Assembly (NCBI RefSeq): GCF_018141105.1
Contig: NZ_CP054839.1
Span: forward strand, 5,521,411 to 5,585,410
DNA length: 64,000 nucleotides
Origin: Saccharopolyspora erythraea
GTDB lineage: Bacteria; Actinomycetota; Actinomycetes; Mycobacteriales; Pseudonocardiaceae
Reading direction: 5' to 3'
Part shown: positions 1-8,693 of the stretch, one piece after another
Layout of the letters: each line of letters opens with the position of its first letter
How positions within the stretch are numbered: position 1 is the first letter of the stretch
Position numbers and translations under genes: made by a program
Notes under the pieces: model-generated
Told to the model about the DNA's origin: nothing
The model's input: only the letters and a program-made list of their open reading frames with translations
Databases searched by the model: none

Positions 1-106
1 AGTTAACTACCTCGTCCGGCTCTGTTCTGCCACCTTTATCGCCCGAGGCCACCACTATTTGTCAGGTGTACCGCCGCGACACTTCCACAATGAATTGAAA
101 AAATCT

Positions 107-141
107 TCGGGTTCCCGACCGAACACGCTGTGCGGTATAAC
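107..141 (+). promoter_or_regulatory. Candidate promoter and operator upstream of the aroQ-like gene
   Basis: The first 200 bases are unusually AT-rich for this window and hold no gene. TCGGGTTCCCGA at 107-118 is a perfect 12-bp palindrome, and a TATAAC box lies at 136-141, about 60 bases before the dehydroquinase start. The -35 match is poor, so the palindrome may be a regulator site overlapping the -35 region. Only the sequences are seen; promoter function is inferred. Confidence 0.4.
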
Positions 142-200
142 TGCCTCGATCCCGCCCGGAGCACACCCGGCAATCTCCATCGCACACCTGGGGGCGCACC

Positions 201-641
201 ATGCCTGAATTGCTCTTGCTCAACGGCCCGAACCTGGGGATTCTCGGACGCCGCGAGCCCGATGTCTACGGCACGCAGACGCTGGACGACATCGCCGGCG
301 CGGTCGCCCGCGAAGTCGCCGAGCAGGGGTGGGAGGTCCGGTCGGTGCAGCGCGACTGCGAAGGCGAGCTGATCCGGGCGATCCAGGACTCCTACGACAC
401 CGTGGGCGCGATCGTCAATCCGGGCGCGCTGATGATTGCCGGGTGGTCGCTGCGCGACGCGCTGGCCAACTATCCGCGTCCGTGGATCGAGGTGCACCTG
501 TCCAACGTGTGGGCCCGCGAGAGTTTCCGGCACGAGTCGGTTATCGCGCCACTGGCCAGCGGTCTGATCGCGGGACTGGGCGGGTTCGGCTACCAACTCG
601 CCGCGCGGGCACTGGTCGAAGTGGTGCAAAACCGGAGTTGA
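201..641 (+). CDS. aroQ: Type II 3-dehydroquinate dehydratase family protein (atypical)
   Basis: The 146-residue length and the N-terminal signature NGPNLGILGRREPDVYG mark a type II dehydroquinase, which converts 3-dehydroquinate to 3-dehydroshikimate in the cytoplasm. Asn11, Arg18 and the catalytic Tyr23 are present, as is the RHES histidine near residue 100. The usual THTS substrate loop, which follows NPGA or a similar turn, reads LMIAG here, so the conserved substrate-binding histidine is replaced, and SNVHARE reads SNVWARE. The ATG follows a G-rich ribosome site. The next gene, 56 bases on, is an MHS-type transporter of the shikimate or quinate kind, which suggests catabolic use rather than aromatic amino acid synthesis. 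The substrate may differ from dehydroquinate. Confidence 0.85.
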   Translation: MPELLLLNGPNLGILGRREPDVYGTQTLDDIAGAVAREVAEQGWEVRSVQRDCEGELIRAIQDSYDTVGAIVNPGALMIAGWSLRDALANYPRPWIEVHLSNVWARESFRHESVIAPLASGLIAGLGGFGYQLAARALVEVVQNRS

Positions 642-697
642 GCGGCTCGCGCCAGCACCGCTGCCCCGCCCGACCGGCCAGAACTCCCGGAGCCGAC

Positions 698-1996
698 ATG
701 ACCGACACGACGAATTGCACAACCGCCCCCGCCACGGCCCCGCCAGGCAGGGTGAAGACACTCCTGGGAACCGGAGTGGGCAATGCCCTGGAGTGGTACG
801 ACTGGGGAATCTACGCGATCTTCGTCCCCTACATCGCCACCCAGTTCTTCGACAACTCCGACCAGCTCTCGGCACTGCTGTCCGCACTGGCGGTTTTCGC
901 GGTCGGATTCCTCGCCAGGCCCTTCGGCGGCTGGCTGTTCGGCCTCATCTCCGACCGGTGGGGCCGCCGCAACGCGATGACGCTGTCGGTCGCGGGCGCG
1001 GCGGGCGGCACCATCCTGATCGGCGTCTCGCCCGCCTACGCCGCGATCGGAGCGGGCGCGTCGGTGGTCCTGCTGTTCGCGCGCCTGGTGCAGGGCGTGG
1101 CGCACGGCGGTGAGCTGCCGTCGGCCCAGACCTACATCTCCGAGGTCGCGCCGGACCGGCATCGCGGGCTGTGGTCGAGCCTCATCTACTTCTCCGGCAC
1201 CATCGGCCTGATCATGGGAACCGCGCTCGGCGCCGTGCTGACCACAGTGCTGACCGACCAGCAGATGAGCGCCTGGGGCTGGCGGATCCCGTTCCTGCTC
1301 GGCGGCGTGGTCGGGCTCTACGCCCTGGTCATGCGGCGCCGGATGGAGGAGAGCGCGGCCTTCCGGCGGCAGGCCACGCAGACCTCCGCCGCGGACCGGG
1401 AGCCGATGGGGCGCGCGATCCTGCGGTCCCGCAGGCAGGCGCTGCAGGTGATCGGCATGACCATCGGCCTCACCGTCGCCTTCTACGCCTGGGGAACCGC
1501 CGCGACGCAGTTCGCCATCAGCTCCCGCGGCGTCCCTCCCAGCGGTGCGCTGTGGGCCGGGGTGGCCGCACAGGTGGTGTTCATCGCCGTACTACCGCTG
1601 TGGGGCGCGCTGTCGGACCGGATCGGACGCAAGCCGGTGGCGCTGATCAGCATCATCGGGCTGGCGGTCGCGGGCTTCCCGCTCAACGCCCTGCTCGACA
1701 ACAGCCCTTGGCGGCTGTTCGTCGCGATGTCGCTGGCGATGGTGCTGATGGCGGCCAGCGCGGCCATCATGCCCGCGATGTTCGCCGAGCTCTTCCCCAC
1801 CCGCATCCGCACCGTCGGCGTCGCCGTGCCCTACTCCTCGGCGGTCGCGCTGTTCGGCGGCACGGCCCCGTACCTGCAGGCATGGCTGGAAACCTTCTCC
1901 GGACCGTGGTTCACCGGCTACGTGTCCCTGCTGCTGGTCGTGTCGGCCGCGACCCTGCTGTCGATGCCCGAGACCCGGGGAACGCCGCTTCGCTGA
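698..1996 (+). CDS. MFS transporter, metabolite:H+ symporter (MHS/shikimate) family
   Basis: This 432-residue carrier has about 12 hydrophobic helices. GNALEWYDWGIYAIF in the first helix and ARPFGGWLFGLISDRWGRR in the loop between helices 2 and 3 are the marks of the metabolite:H+ symporter family, which moves shikimate, alpha-ketoglutarate, proline-betaine and aromatic acids. GGELPSAQTYISEVAP follows in helix 4. The ATG at 698 was chosen because it has GGAG nearby and gives the expected short cytoplasmic N-terminus; a longer upstream frame overlaps aroQ and is not family-like. Pairing with the dehydroquinase points to a quinate- or shikimate-type substrate by inference. Confidence 0.85.
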   Translation: MTDTTNCTTAPATAPPGRVKTLLGTGVGNALEWYDWGIYAIFVPYIATQFFDNSDQLSALLSALAVFAVGFLARPFGGWLFGLISDRWGRRNAMTLSVAGAAGGTILIGVSPAYAAIGAGASVVLLFARLVQGVAHGGELPSAQTYISEVAPDRHRGLWSSLIYFSGTIGLIMGTALGAVLTTVLTDQQMSAWGWRIPFLLGGVVGLYALVMRRRMEESAAFRRQATQTSAADREPMGRAILRSRRQALQVIGMTIGLTVAFYAWGTAATQFAISSRGVPPSGALWAGVAAQVVFIAVLPLWGALSDRIGRKPVALISIIGLAVAGFPLNALLDNSPWRLFVAMSLAMVLMAASAAIMPAMFAELFPTRIRTVGVAVPYSSAVALFGGTAPYLQAWLETFSGPWFTGYVSLLLVVSAATLLSMPETRGTPLR

Positions 1997-2023
1997 GACG
2001 GCGTCCGCACGGGCGCGGATCGA

Positions 2024-2054
2024 GCACGGCCGGGACGGGGAGTCTCGGCCGTGC
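2024..2054 (+). terminator. Stem-loop terminator after the MHS transporter
   Basis: GCACGGCCG (2024-2032) pairs perfectly with CGGCCGTGC (2046-2054) around a 13-base loop that can itself pair partly. It starts 28 bases after the transporter stop and precedes the next promoter. There is no clear T run, as is common in actinomycetes. Confidence 0.6.
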
Positions 2055-2102
2055 CGCTTTCCAGGCCGGACGCGTCCAATCGGAGAACTCTCCGCAAAAC
2101 CC

Positions 2103-2131
2103 TTGGAATCGGAGACACCTCCGCTTATAGT
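2103..2131 (+). promoter_or_regulatory. Sigma-70-like promoter of the F420 redox group
   Basis: TTGGAA (2103-2108) and TATAGT (2126-2131) are separated by exactly 17 bases, a good housekeeping promoter match for a high-GC genome. It gives a leader of roughly 70 bases before the oxidoreductase ATG at 2210. Confidence 0.6.
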
Positions 2132-2209
2132 GGTGGGCAGTTGCCATGGCGCGGGCATCCGACCACGGAGCCGCGCGGTTTCACCCGCATCCGGAGGAGA
2201 GGTTCGACG

Positions 2210-3118
2210 ATGGCCGATCTGCGTTTCGGCGTGGCAGTGGCACCGGTGGCCGCCGAACTCGACACGGTGGTCGGCCTCGCCAGATCGGCCGACGAGGCCG
2301 GGCTCGATCTGTTCGGGGTGCAGGACCACCCCTACGTCGCCGACTTCGTCGACACCCTGAGCCTGATCGGCCACCTGCTGGCCGCCACCCGGCAACTGCG
2401 CGTCTTCCCGGACGTGGCGAACCTGCCGCTGCGGACCCCCGCGCTGCTGGCCAAGCAGGCCGCCTCGCTGGACCTGCTGAGCGACGGGCGCTTCGAGCTC
2501 GGACTCGGGGCCGGCGCCAGCCAGCCGGCCGTCGGCGCGATGGGCGGACCGGTCCGCACACCCGGCCAGGCGTTGCGCGCGCTGGAGGAGGGCATCGCCG
2601 TCATCCGCGCGATGTGGAACGCCGGCCACGCGGTCCGCGCCGACGGCGAGCACTACCGGCTCGCCGGCATCCAGGCCGGGCCCGCGCCGGCGCACCAGGT
2701 CGGCATCTGGCTCGGATCGGTCGGCCCCCGCATGCTGGAGCTGACCGGACGCCTCGCCGACGGGTGGGCCGCGCCCATCGCGCCGTACCTGCCCTACGAG
2801 CACTGGCCCGCCGCGATGGCGGCCATCGACGCCGCTGCCCGCGACGCCGGTCGCGAACCGTCCGATGTCGTGCGCGTCGCCCACCTGGTCGGCACCATCA
2901 CCGAGGCGCGCACCGGCCAGGCCACCACGCACGCCGGGTTGCGGGGTTCCGCGCCGATCCAGGCCGACGCCGGGCAGTGGGCGGAACTCATCCGCAGCCT
3001 CGCCGAGGACGTCGGCTACGACACCTTCGTCTTCTGCCCCGCCGAAGCCACCCCTATCCAGCTCGACCGGTGGGCGCGGGCGATCGTGCCTGCGGTCCGC
3101 GGCAGCCGGAACTCGTGA
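2210..3118 (+). CDS. Luciferase-like (LLM) F420-dependent oxidoreductase
   Basis: This 302-residue protein has the bacterial luciferase-like TIM-barrel pattern: LRFGVAVAP at the N-terminus, GLDLFGVQDHPY for the second strand, LSDGRFELGLGAGAS in the middle and a C-terminal GYDTFVFCPAE. In actinomycetes such proteins usually use reduced F420 to reduce or oxidise a small substrate. The ATG at 2210 sits 11 bases after GGAGGAG. A hemerythrin-like gene follows after 38 bases and an F420:NADP reductase lies 750 bases on, which supports F420 over FMN as cofactor. The substrate is unknown. Confidence 0.85.
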   Translation: MADLRFGVAVAPVAAELDTVVGLARSADEAGLDLFGVQDHPYVADFVDTLSLIGHLLAATRQLRVFPDVANLPLRTPALLAKQAASLDLLSDGRFELGLGAGASQPAVGAMGGPVRTPGQALRALEEGIAVIRAMWNAGHAVRADGEHYRLAGIQAGPAPAHQVGIWLGSVGPRMLELTGRLADGWAAPIAPYLPYEHWPAAMAAIDAAARDAGREPSDVVRVAHLVGTITEARTGQATTHAGLRGSAPIQADAGQWAELIRSLAEDVGYDTFVFCPAEATPIQLDRWARAIVPAVRGSRNS

Positions 3119-3156
3119 GCAGGCAACGAAAGGACACGGGAGGAATCCGAACCACC

Positions 3157-3774
3157 ATGCCCAACAACGACAACTCGGAGTCCAGCAGCGCCGCGCAGGC
3201 CCGGACCCGGAAGGGCCCCTGGGGCGACGACCCGCTGCGGACCGCCGAGCGCCCCCACCTCCCCAAGCCGCAGGGGTCTCCGCCCGCGCGGCAGATCGGT
3301 GGCAGCGGCAGCCGCCTGGTGCTCATCCACGACCACCTGCGCCAGGAGATGAAGCAGCTGCGCGAGGCGGTCGCCCGGGTCGCCGACGGCACCAGCGACG
3401 CGGCCACCGCGCGCTCGGCGATCAGCAACCTGACCATGCAGCGCAACTACCGGAACCTGGGAAGCTTCTGCGGCTCGTACTGCCGCATCCTCACCCTGCA
3501 CCACACCATCGAGGACAGGGCGCTGTTCCCGGAGATCGCGATGGCCGACCAGTCCGTCGAGCCGGTCGTCAAGCGGCTCGACTGGGAGCACGAGGTCATC
3601 GCCGAGGTCTGCACCGCGCTGGACACGACGCTGATGGCACTGATCAACGGCGAAGGCACCATCGCCGACGTGCAGGAGATCGTGGAGACCCTCGACCAGG
3701 TGCTGAGCTCGCACCTGGACTACGAGGAGGACGAGCTCGTCGGACCGATCAGCCGGCTCAACATCACCGTGTGA
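3157..3774 (+). CDS. Hemerythrin HHE cation-binding domain protein
   Basis: After a charged, probably disordered N-terminus of about 50 residues, this 205-residue protein shows the helical hemerythrin metal-ligand pattern: IHDH near residue 57, LHHTIEDRALFPE near 112, WEHEVIAE near 149 and SHLDYEEDEL near 188. Such domains bind a di-iron centre and can sense or bind oxygen, NO or iron. The ATG has GGGAGGA upstream. Co-transcription with the F420 oxidoreductase is likely given the 38-base gap, and a strong hairpin ends the unit. A role in redox or NO sensing is inferred. Confidence 0.82.
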   Translation: MPNNDNSESSSAAQARTRKGPWGDDPLRTAERPHLPKPQGSPPARQIGGSGSRLVLIHDHLRQEMKQLREAVARVADGTSDAATARSAISNLTMQRNYRNLGSFCGSYCRILTLHHTIEDRALFPEIAMADQSVEPVVKRLDWEHEVIAEVCTALDTTLMALINGEGTIADVQEIVETLDQVLSSHLDYEEDELVGPISRLNITV

Positions 3775-3786
3775 CGCCCCGGCGCA

Positions 3787-3818
3787 GCGCGGCGGGGAGC
3801 CGGTCGCTCCCGCCGCGC
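3787..3818 (+). terminator. Strong stem-loop terminator after the hemerythrin gene
   Basis: GCGCGGCGGGGAGC (3787-3800) pairs with GCTCCCGCCGCGC (3806-3818) around a CGGTC loop, with one bulged G. It lies 12 bases after the stop codon and probably separates this unit from the F420:NADP reductase gene. Confidence 0.65.
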
Positions 3819-3867
3819 GCCCCGGGCGCACAACGAAACCCCCAGCCATCAAGGAAAGGAGCCGGGC

Positions 3868-4533
3868 ATGACCGGTGTTCGGGAGATGACCATCGGCGTG
3901 CTCGGTGGTACCGGGGCGCAGGGCAAGGGGCTGGCGATCCGGTGGGCCAGGGCTGGCCTGAAGGTCGTGATCGGCTCGCGCAGCTCCGAGCGCGCCCAGC
4001 AGGCGGCGGCCGAGATCGCCGGAGTCGCGGGTGGTGACGTGACCGGCCAGGACAACCCTGGTGCGGCGGCGGTGTCCGACATCGTGCTGCTGGCGCTGCC
4101 CTGGGACGGCCATGCCGAGACGCTGACCGCGTTGCGCGGTGAGCTGGCGGGCAAGATCGTGATCGACTGCGTGAACCCGCTCGGGTTCGACAAGCAGGGC
4201 CCCTACGCCCTGGAAGTGCCTGAGGGCAGCGCGGCGCAGCAGGCCGAGCGCTTGCTGCCGGACTCGCGGGTCACCGCGGCGTTCCACCACGTCTCCGCGG
4301 TGACCCTGGCCGACCTGGATGTCGCCGAGGTCGACCTGGACGTGCTTGTCCTCGGCGACGACCGGGAAGCCACCGACGTGGTCCGGGAGCTGGCGGGGAT
4401 GATTCCCGGCGTGCGCGGTGTCTACGGTGGACGGTTGCGCAACGCCCACCAGGTCGAGGCGTTGACGGCGAACCTGATCGCGATCAACCGCCGCTACAAG
4501 GCCCACGCCGGTCTGCGCATCACCGACATCTGA
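3868..4533 (+). CDS. npdG: NADPH-dependent F420 reductase (F420H2:NADP+ oxidoreductase)
   Basis: The 221-residue protein opens with a dinucleotide-binding motif, IGVLGGTGAQGKGLA, followed by VVIGSRSSERA, whose Ser/Arg residues are typical of NADP(H) 2'-phosphate recognition. Its length and the VTAAFHHVSA block fit F420-dependent NADP reductase, which passes hydride between NADPH and coenzyme F420. GGAAAGGAG precedes the ATG. It would supply reduced F420 to the oxidoreductase at 2210-3118 and perhaps to the PPOX-type enzyme at 12233-12661. Confidence 0.88.
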   Translation: MTGVREMTIGVLGGTGAQGKGLAIRWARAGLKVVIGSRSSERAQQAAAEIAGVAGGDVTGQDNPGAAAVSDIVLLALPWDGHAETLTALRGELAGKIVIDCVNPLGFDKQGPYALEVPEGSAAQQAERLLPDSRVTAAFHHVSAVTLADLDVAEVDLDVLVLGDDREATDVVRELAGMIPGVRGVYGGRLRNAHQVEALTANLIAINRRYKAHAGLRITDI

Positions 4534-4595
4534 CGGCGGTCACAGGCCGCGACAACTCGCAGCCGGTCACGCGGCGAAGCGGGGCGAGCGGCCGG

Positions 4596-4619
4596 GCCCG
4601 CGGTCACCGGACCGCGGGC
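4596..4619. terminator. Bidirectional hairpin between convergent genes
   Basis: GCCCGCGGTC and GACCGCGGGC form a perfect 10-bp stem with an ACCG loop. It lies between the 3' ends of the F420 reductase gene (plus strand) and a small minus-strand gene, so it can serve both. Confidence 0.6.
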
Positions 4620-4641
4620 ACCCGCCACCCGCTGCCCGCAT

Positions 4642-4824
4642 TCATGCCTTCTGCCCGGACTTCTTCGCCGTCTTGCAGTCGCCGCACGTCACGCCGCCGA
4701 AGAAGAACGGCTCCCTGAACGTGCCCGGACCGAACTTCTTGCCGCACAGCGACAACGCCCGCCCGTCCCACAACGACACCTTGCCGCTGTGAGTGATCCC
4801 GTCGTGCAAAACCTCGGTGCGCAT
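4642..4824 (-). CDS. Small conserved-looking protein with Cys motif, unknown function
   Basis: This 60-residue frame starts at an ATG with AGGGGA just upstream and ends near the convergent hairpin. It has three cysteines, LCGKK near residue 27 and TCGDC near 46-49, amid many Lys and Gly residues, so a small metal- or nucleic-acid-binding knuckle is possible. It lies 76 bases downstream of the CHAT gene on the same strand and may be co-transcribed. I do not recognise the family and assign no function. Confidence 0.5.
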   Translation of the reverse strand: MRTEVLHDGITHSGKVSLWDGRALSLCGKKFGPGTFREPFFFGGVTCGDCKTAKKSGQKA

Positions 4825-4900
4825 GGCTTCCCCTCAGTCGATGTCCCGTGGTCGAGTACAGACTGGCGCAGGACACCGACAATCACCGGCATCCGGCCGG

Positions 4901-7900
4901 TCACGGGCCGCTGTGGATCAGCGGCGCCCACAGGTCGGGCCGGTCGGGATGGGCCTCGCGGAGTCCGCGGGTGACGTGGTGCAGTGCGGTCGCGGCGTCG
5001 TCGGCGGTGCTACGGCCAGGCAGCCTGCGGTAGAGGTCGTGGGCCGCCACCGCGGCGACGCGGTCGTCGAGCGGCCACAGGCTGGCGATGACGTGGCGGA
5101 AACCGGCCAGTTGGAAGGCCGAGGCCAGGTGCAGCGACTCGTCGGCGTGCCGGGCTCCGTGGTGGGCGGTCGAGCAGGCGGACAGGTAGGCGAGTTCGGC
5201 CTGGTCGAGCCGCAGCCTGCTGATCTCCGGCAGGGTCAGGGTGTCGTCGTGCAGCCGGAGCCCGCCGCGCGAGGGCTCGGCCAGGTCCGCGGTGGCGTGG
5301 CAGGCGAAATGCGCCCAGGTGGCCTCGCTCATGGCTGCCAGCACCCGGTCCTTGGTGGCGTGGCGGTCGGTCAGCGGCGCGATGCCGTCGTGCGCGGCGT
5401 GCAGATGGGCCGCTTCGACGGCGGTTCCGGGCAGGTCTGGCAGGCCGGGGGTGTGCTCGAGCGCGACGGTGAGCTGGTGCCGTCTGGTCGCGGGCGGGCG
5501 GGTGCGGGTGCGCGCCAGTGCCCGCAGCGTCGGCGTGTAGCTGGAGACGACGGCGTCGAGAGCGCCCGGCCTGCCCGGATGCCCCGCGGCGTGCAGCGGG
5601 AACAGCCCGAGCAGGCCGGTGGGCATCCACCACACGCGCGGTCCGGAGTCCGCGTGCGGGAATGCCTGCGGTAAGGCGTCCAGCGTCGGAGCGACGACGG
5701 TGTCCCACAGCCAGGCCAGGATTTCCGGGAGGACCCGCCTCTTCTTCAGGGCAGCCGTCAGCCTGCGGGTGTCGTGCGTTGCGTCCAGGAGCGCGTTCGC
5801 GCACGTGTTGACGTCGGAGAAGGCGAGCTGCGGCAGGGGCACCAGAACCGGGTCGCCGATGGCGGTGACGATGACGGCGTCTCCGCGCTGCCGGCCCGCG
5901 TTGACCAGGAGCACCGCACCACCGGCCGTCGCAGGCCGCAGGTCGGACAGCCGGGGCGGAAGCAGGAACCGCTCGTGCCCGGGCATGTCGCGGATGCGCG
6001 CGACCAGGGCGTCGTGCTGCTCCCACGACTTCCTGCGGTCCTCGATCCGGTCGGCGTCGCCGGCAGAGCCGTGAGGTGTGGTGAGCCGGTCGCGCAACCG
6101 CCCGAACCGCGCTGCGAGCTCGGGATGCGACTGTTCGAGCTCGGTGAGATCGGTGCGGGAGTCCATCTGCGCCGCGAGCAGCACGCCTCTGCCCAGTTCG
6201 GCGATCCGCACCGCGCCGGTGACATCGCCGAGAGCGCAGTGGGCGGCCACGGCCTGACCGACGAGCCCGGCGTACCGGCCGATCCGGTATTCCTGGTCGG
6301 CCCAACCGGATTCCCGGGGCGGGACCGACGGCAGCAGGCGTACCGCCCCGTCCAGCAGGTCGGCGGCGAGTTCGTGCTCGCCCATCTCGGTCGCGAGCGA
6401 ACCCACCACGTACCGGGCCTCGACCTGGTCGCCCGGCGACGCCACAGCGGCGTTGACGGCGCGGTCGGCGAGAGCCCGCAGCGCCTCGGGATCGATGGTC
6501 TCCGCGTCGGCGGTGAACCGGGAGCGGTAGGCCCGGCCCAGGTTGGACACCCGCCCCGCCGCGCTGGGGTCGTCGCCGGAGGTCGCCGCCAACGCACGCT
6601 CGCCGAGCTCGATCGCGCACTCCAGGTCGTCCCGCGCACCGGTCAGCCCGAACCGCAGCCCGTACCCGAGGCCGAGGTTGGCCAGGCACGTGGCCGAACC
6701 CGCGTGGTCCCCGGGGGTCAGTCGCACCGCTCTTTCACCGACCTCGATGGCCCGTTCGAGGTCGGCCGGTGATCCCGTTCGCCCGAACCGCAACTGGTAG
6801 GCGGGGCCGAGGTTGGCCAGCGGCACGGCGAGCCTCGGATCGTCCTCGGGGATCGCCGCCGCCCGCTCACCGGTCTCGATCGCGCGTTCCAGGTCGGACA
6901 GCTCTCCCCTGCGCTCGAACAGTTCTCGGTGGGCGACGCTGAGCTGGCCCAGCGTGATGAGCACCCCGACGTGGTCCTGCGGGGAGCCCGCGACCGCCCT
7001 CTCGCCGAGTTCGATCGCCCGCTCCAGATCGGCCAGCACCCCGGTGCGCTGGTACCGGGTCCGGTAGGCGACGGCGAGGTGCGACAGCGCCTCGACGCGG
7101 AGGGGGTGGCCGTCGGCCTTCGCCGCCGCCGCGCTCCCGGCCAGCTCGAACGCCCGTTCCAGGTCGGCCGGGTCCCCCAGCCGTCCGTGGCGCCGCTGGT
7201 AGGCGATGCTGAGGTTCGCCTGCCGACCTGCTTTCCGGGGGTCGCCGTCGGGGGTGATCCCCACCGCTCGCTCGCCGTGCGCGATGGCATCGCCGAGATC
7301 GTCGAGCGTGCCGGTGCTCTCGAAGCGCTTCCGGTAGGCCAGCCCCAGGTGGTCCAGGGCGATGGCGTGGTCGCGGTGGCCTTCGGGTGTCAGTCCCAGC
7401 ACCCGCTCGGCGTACTCGATCGACCGCTCCAGATCGGCGATCTCTCCGGTGTGCTCGAACCGCTCTCGGTGAGCGATGTCGAGCAGCGCGAGGGCGCGGG
7501 CCCGGTCGTCGGCCGGTTCTGCGCTCAGCGCTCGCTCACCCAGCTCGATCACGCGGTCGATGTCGGCCCGCGACCCGGTCCTTTCGAACCTGCGCAGGTA
7601 GGAGCCGCCGGTGTTGTACAACGAGGCGGCGAGCTCGTCGTGCGGGGTGATCGCCAATGCCTCCTCTCCGAGCTCGATCGCCCGCTCGACGTCGGCGAGG
7701 TCCTCGGCGCTCTCGTAGCGGTCGCGGTAGGTGCCGCCCAGGTTGCGGACGAAGGCGTAGCGGTCCGGGTCGTCGCCGGCGGTGAGCGCGAGGCACTGCT
7801 CGCCGAGCTCGACCGCCCGGTCCAGGTCCGCGGGATGGTCGGTGGCGCCATGCCGGTCCCGGTAGGCGGCGCCGAGGTTGGACAGCTGCCGCGCCTTCTC

Positions 7901-8584
7901 CGGGTGGTCGTCGGCGGTGGCGGCCACTGCCCGCTCGCCGAACTCGATGGCCAGCTCCAGGTCCTCCGGGGCGCGGTCGCGCCGGTAGCGCTGGTGGCAG
8001 GCGAGCCCGAGGTCGTCCATGCGCCGGTCCAGCTCGGGATGCTCCGGCGGAGTGGCCGTCGCGGCCGCGGTCAGCAGCAGGATCCCGGCGTCGAGCAGCG
8101 ACGGGTCGGACGTGCCCTGCGCGGCACGCAGCAGGTCGCGGGCGAGACCGGTCTGGGCGTCGGGATCGGCGCCGGGGCCGAGGATCTTGTGCAGGGGCCG
8201 CGGAATCGGGGCCGGGGTGCCTGCGAGCCCGGCGAGGAAGTCCACGCAACGGGCGAGTTCGGAGATCCGCGTGCCGTCCGACAACGCCTCGAAGCGCGAG
8301 AAGTGCAGCCATCCCAAGACGTGGCAGGCGTGGGCGAGCCGCCCGAGCGCCTCAGGACCGGGCTGCCCGGTATTGGGCTGCCCGGTGTCGGGAAGCTCCG
8401 CGCCGTCCGGCTGCGCGGCCTCCCACAACTGGTCGGCCTCCCGCAACGCCCGCTCGCCGAGGACGGCTCTGCTGATCCGCCAGCGCTGGAACCTGGTCAC
8501 CCGAGCGGAAACCCGGCGCACCAGAACCTCGAACGGGTCCTGCGGAACCGGCGCCGCCGGGCGCCGCCTCAAGCCCCTGAACAC
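4901..8584 (-). CDS. TPR-repeat CHAT-domain protease
   Basis: About 1227 residues: an N-terminal helical part (1-200), eleven TPR-like units of about 44 residues (roughly 200-690), a linker, and a C-terminal CHAT peptidase domain. The CHAT dyad is visible as HFACHA (His near 1096) and YLSACST (Cys near 1137), followed by AFQLAGFRHVIASLWPLDD. CHAT domains are caspase/separase-like cysteine proteases, and fused to TPR sensors they act in bacterial conflict and programmed-cell-death systems. The GTG at 8584, after a GGGGGTGG ribosome site, was preferred; ATG 8641 is possible, while longer frames run over the divergent genes. The locus faces a small Cys-rich protein and a membrane protein. The target of the protease is unknown. 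Confidence 0.85.
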   Translation of the reverse strand: MFRGLRRRPAAPVPQDPFEVLVRRVSARVTRFQRWRISRAVLGERALREADQLWEAAQPDGAELPDTGQPNTGQPGPEALGRLAHACHVLGWLHFSRFEALSDGTRISELARCVDFLAGLAGTPAPIPRPLHKILGPGADPDAQTGLARDLLRAAQGTSDPSLLDAGILLLTAAATATPPEHPELDRRMDDLGLACHQRYRRDRAPEDLELAIEFGERAVAATADDHPEKARQLSNLGAAYRDRHGATDHPADLDRAVELGEQCLALTAGDDPDRYAFVRNLGGTYRDRYESAEDLADVERAIELGEEALAITPHDELAASLYNTGGSYLRRFERTGSRADIDRVIELGERALSAEPADDRARALALLDIAHRERFEHTGEIADLERSIEYAERVLGLTPEGHRDHAIALDHLGLAYRKRFESTGTLDDLGDAIAHGERAVGITPDGDPRKAGRQANLSIAYQRRHGRLGDPADLERAFELAGSAAAAKADGHPLRVEALSHLAVAYRTRYQRTGVLADLERAIELGERAVAGSPQDHVGVLITLGQLSVAHRELFERRGELSDLERAIETGERAAAIPEDDPRLAVPLANLGPAYQLRFGRTGSPADLERAIEVGERAVRLTPGDHAGSATCLANLGLGYGLRFGLTGARDDLECAIELGERALAATSGDDPSAAGRVSNLGRAYRSRFTADAETIDPEALRALADRAVNAAVASPGDQVEARYVVGSLATEMGEHELAADLLDGAVRLLPSVPPRESGWADQEYRIGRYAGLVGQAVAAHCALGDVTGAVRIAELGRGVLLAAQMDSRTDLTELEQSHPELAARFGRLRDRLTTPHGSAGDADRIEDRRKSWEQHDALVARIRDMPGHERFLLPPRLSDLRPATAGGAVLLVNAGRQRGDAVIVTAIGDPVLVPLPQLAFSDVNTCANALLDATHDTRRLTAALKKRRVLPEILAWLWDTVVAPTLDALPQAFPHADSGPRVWWMPTGLLGLFPLHAAGHPGRPGALDAVVSSYTPTLRALARTRTRPPATRRHQLTVALEHTPGLPDLPGTAVEAAHLHAAHDGIAPLTDRHATKDRVLAAMSEATWAHFACHATADLAEPSRGGLRLHDDTLTLPEISRLRLDQAELAYLSACSTAHHGARHADESLHLASAFQLAGFRHVIASLWPLDDRVAAVAAHDLYRRLPGRSTADDAATALHHVTRGLREAHPDRPDLWAPLIHSGP
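6505..7980 (-). repeat. Eleven tandem coding repeats of about 132 bp (TPR array)
   Basis: Within the CHAT gene each unit encodes a variant of ADLERAIELGERAVA, then a short acidic turn, a LxNLGxAYRxRFERTG helix and a spacer. Unit length is nearly constant at 43-46 residues and the DNA is similar between units, so slippage or recombination could change copy number. Limits are approximate. Confidence 0.8.
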
Positions 8585-8693
8585 GTTCGGCCACCCCCGG
8601 TGCGTGCCTGGGTTCGCTACGCTGCGGACACAGCCGATCATTCCACGCGATGTCGCGCGGTGCGGCCGAAAACCGACCGAGGAGTGCGGAGAA

